A stretch of 13,813 nt of DNA from Oscillospiraceae bacterium (GTDB lineage Bacteria; Bacillota; Clostridia; Oscillospirales; Oscillospiraceae): NCBI GenBank assembly GCA_017624645.1, contig JAGAMQ010000024.1:1-13813 (forward strand), given 5' to 3'. The number at the start of each line of letters is the position of its first letter. The first letter of the stretch is position 1. The notes under the pieces were generated by a model. It was not told the origin of the DNA. It saw only the letters and a program-made list of their open reading frames with translations, and did no database searches. Shown here piece by piece: positions 13,226-13,813 of the stretch. The translations under genes were made by a program, and so were the position numbers.

Positions 13226-13813
13226 AATGCTCCTCTATACACTGCACAAGCTCTTGGGCATCCTCACAAAACAGCTCCCCTCCGGCTGCCGCCAGAATTT
13301 CCTTATCACGGAAGCCCCAAAGGACACACAGGCAAGGCACTCCGGCATTTTTCGCCGTGGCAATATCCACCTCGCTGTCACCCACATACAGGCAGCTTTC
13401 CACGCCCAGCTGTGCCAGCGTTTTCTTCACCATATCCGGTGCCGGCTTCCGGGGACAGTCCTCCGTAACCCCCAAGGCATAGATCCCGGGGAAATACTGC
13501 CGGCACAAGGTCTTCACCGCCGCATCCGGCTTATTGGACACGATGGCAAGGGCATATTTCCCTTTCAGCTGCTCCAACGCTTCAGAGATCCCGGGGTAGG
13601 GACGGGTCTGACCTTGGGCACAGACCCTGCGGTAATATTCCTGATAAAAGGCAAGGACCTGATCCACAGGGGGATCATCCTGCCTGCCGGGGAGGGATTT
13701 TTCCATTTGCACCCGGGCGCCGTTGCCCACAAAGCTGCGGATTTCTTCCATAGATCTCTCCGGACAGCCGAAATGGCGTAGGGTATGGTTGGTGGCACTG
13801 TGCAGATCCCCAA
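13215..13813 (-). CDS. gph: HAD-superfamily phosphatase, phosphoglycolate phosphatase (Gph)-like, N-terminus outside window
   Basis: The frame is open from the right edge to a TGA at 13215-13217, giving 198 visible residues. The start and HAD motif I (DxDGT) must lie just beyond the edge, since the first residues (GDLHSATNHTLRHFG) correspond to the cap region that follows it. FVGNGAR marks the cap. Motif II is IVSNKP, motif III is the Lys of RKPAPDMV, and motif IV is YVGDSEVDIATAKNAG, all typical of Gph/PGP phosphatases. The usual product is a cytoplasmic Mg-dependent small-molecule phosphatase. Specificity for phosphoglycolate is not certain from sequence. An internal Met at 13751 is not the start, because the upstream codons are clear family sequence. 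Its 3' end overlaps yfbR by 11 nt. Confidence 0.9.
   Translation of the reverse strand, partial: GDLHSATNHTLRHFGCPERSMEEIRSFVGNGARVQMEKSLPGRQDDPPVDQVLAFYQEYYRRVCAQGQTRPYPGISEALEQLKGKYALAIVSNKPDAAVKTLCRQYFPGIYALGVTEDCPRKPAPDMVKKTLAQLGVESCLYVGDSEVDIATAKNAGVPCLCVLWGFRDKEILAAAGGELFCEDAQELVQCIEEHYGK

Noticed and set aside
13215..13751. Phosphatase gene starting at the internal ATG 13751
   Set aside because: The upstream codons to the window edge are in frame and match the family, and without them HAD motif I would be absent. The gene is cut by the window edge, not short.

Overview
The window looks like a chromosomal piece of an anaerobic, probably gut-associated Firmicute of the class Clostridia. 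An Oscillospirales-like host is my inference. It rests on the Wood-Ljungdahl genes, the strong AAGGAGG-type ribosome binding sites, the LplABC-type sugar importer without its own ATPase, and the mostly GC-rich coding style. No rRNA, transposase or phage gene is visible.

Layout. Bases 1-4728, all on the minus strand, carry methyl-branch and corrinoid-protein genes of the Wood-Ljungdahl pathway. metF (3799-4728) has its own promoter and terminator. A second unit, cooC - acsD - acsC, starts from a separate promoter at 3665-3693 and runs off the left edge. The last gene is unusual: the corrinoid iron-sulfur protein large subunit (AcsC) continues without a stop through an Ala-rich linker into the methyltetrahydrofolate methyltransferase (AcsE). 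The two methyl-transfer partners are therefore one polypeptide. MetF makes methyl-THF, the AcsE part moves the methyl group to the cobalamin of AcsC/AcsD, and CooC matures the nickel site of CO dehydrogenase. The CO dehydrogenase/acetyl-CoA synthase subunits are not in this window.

Bases 5094-6760 (plus strand) hold tRNA-Gly(CCC) with a consensus promoter and a long hairpin terminator. After it come a cluster of short hairpins, a four-helix-bundle (S23/Avd-like) gene overlapping a P-loop nucleotide-kinase-like gene, and a 73-residue membrane protein. This stretch is visibly more AT-rich than its neighbours and may be an acquired islet.

Bases 6762-10633 (minus strand) are an LplA/LplB/LplC-type carbohydrate importer: lipoprotein, then permease B, then permease C. 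It has its own promoter, a candidate palindromic operator, hairpins between the lipoprotein and permease genes, and a bidirectional terminator shared with the convergent small gene.

Bases 10827-11201 (plus strand) are a tRNA-Leu(UAA) locus. A normal copy (11081-11167) is preceded, behind one promoter, by a second copy. The first copy's 5' half is nearly identical, but its 3' acceptor strand lies 113 nt further on, beyond a GC-rich insert able to fold.

Bases 11278-13813 (minus strand) form an operon of a HAD phosphatase (N-terminus outside the window), a YfbR-type HD nucleotidase, and a membrane-anchored CapA-family metallophosphoesterase-like protein that appears to start at TTG.

The strongest unusual points are the AcsC-AcsE fusion, the interrupted tRNA-Leu, and the hairpin cluster beside the four-helix-bundle gene.
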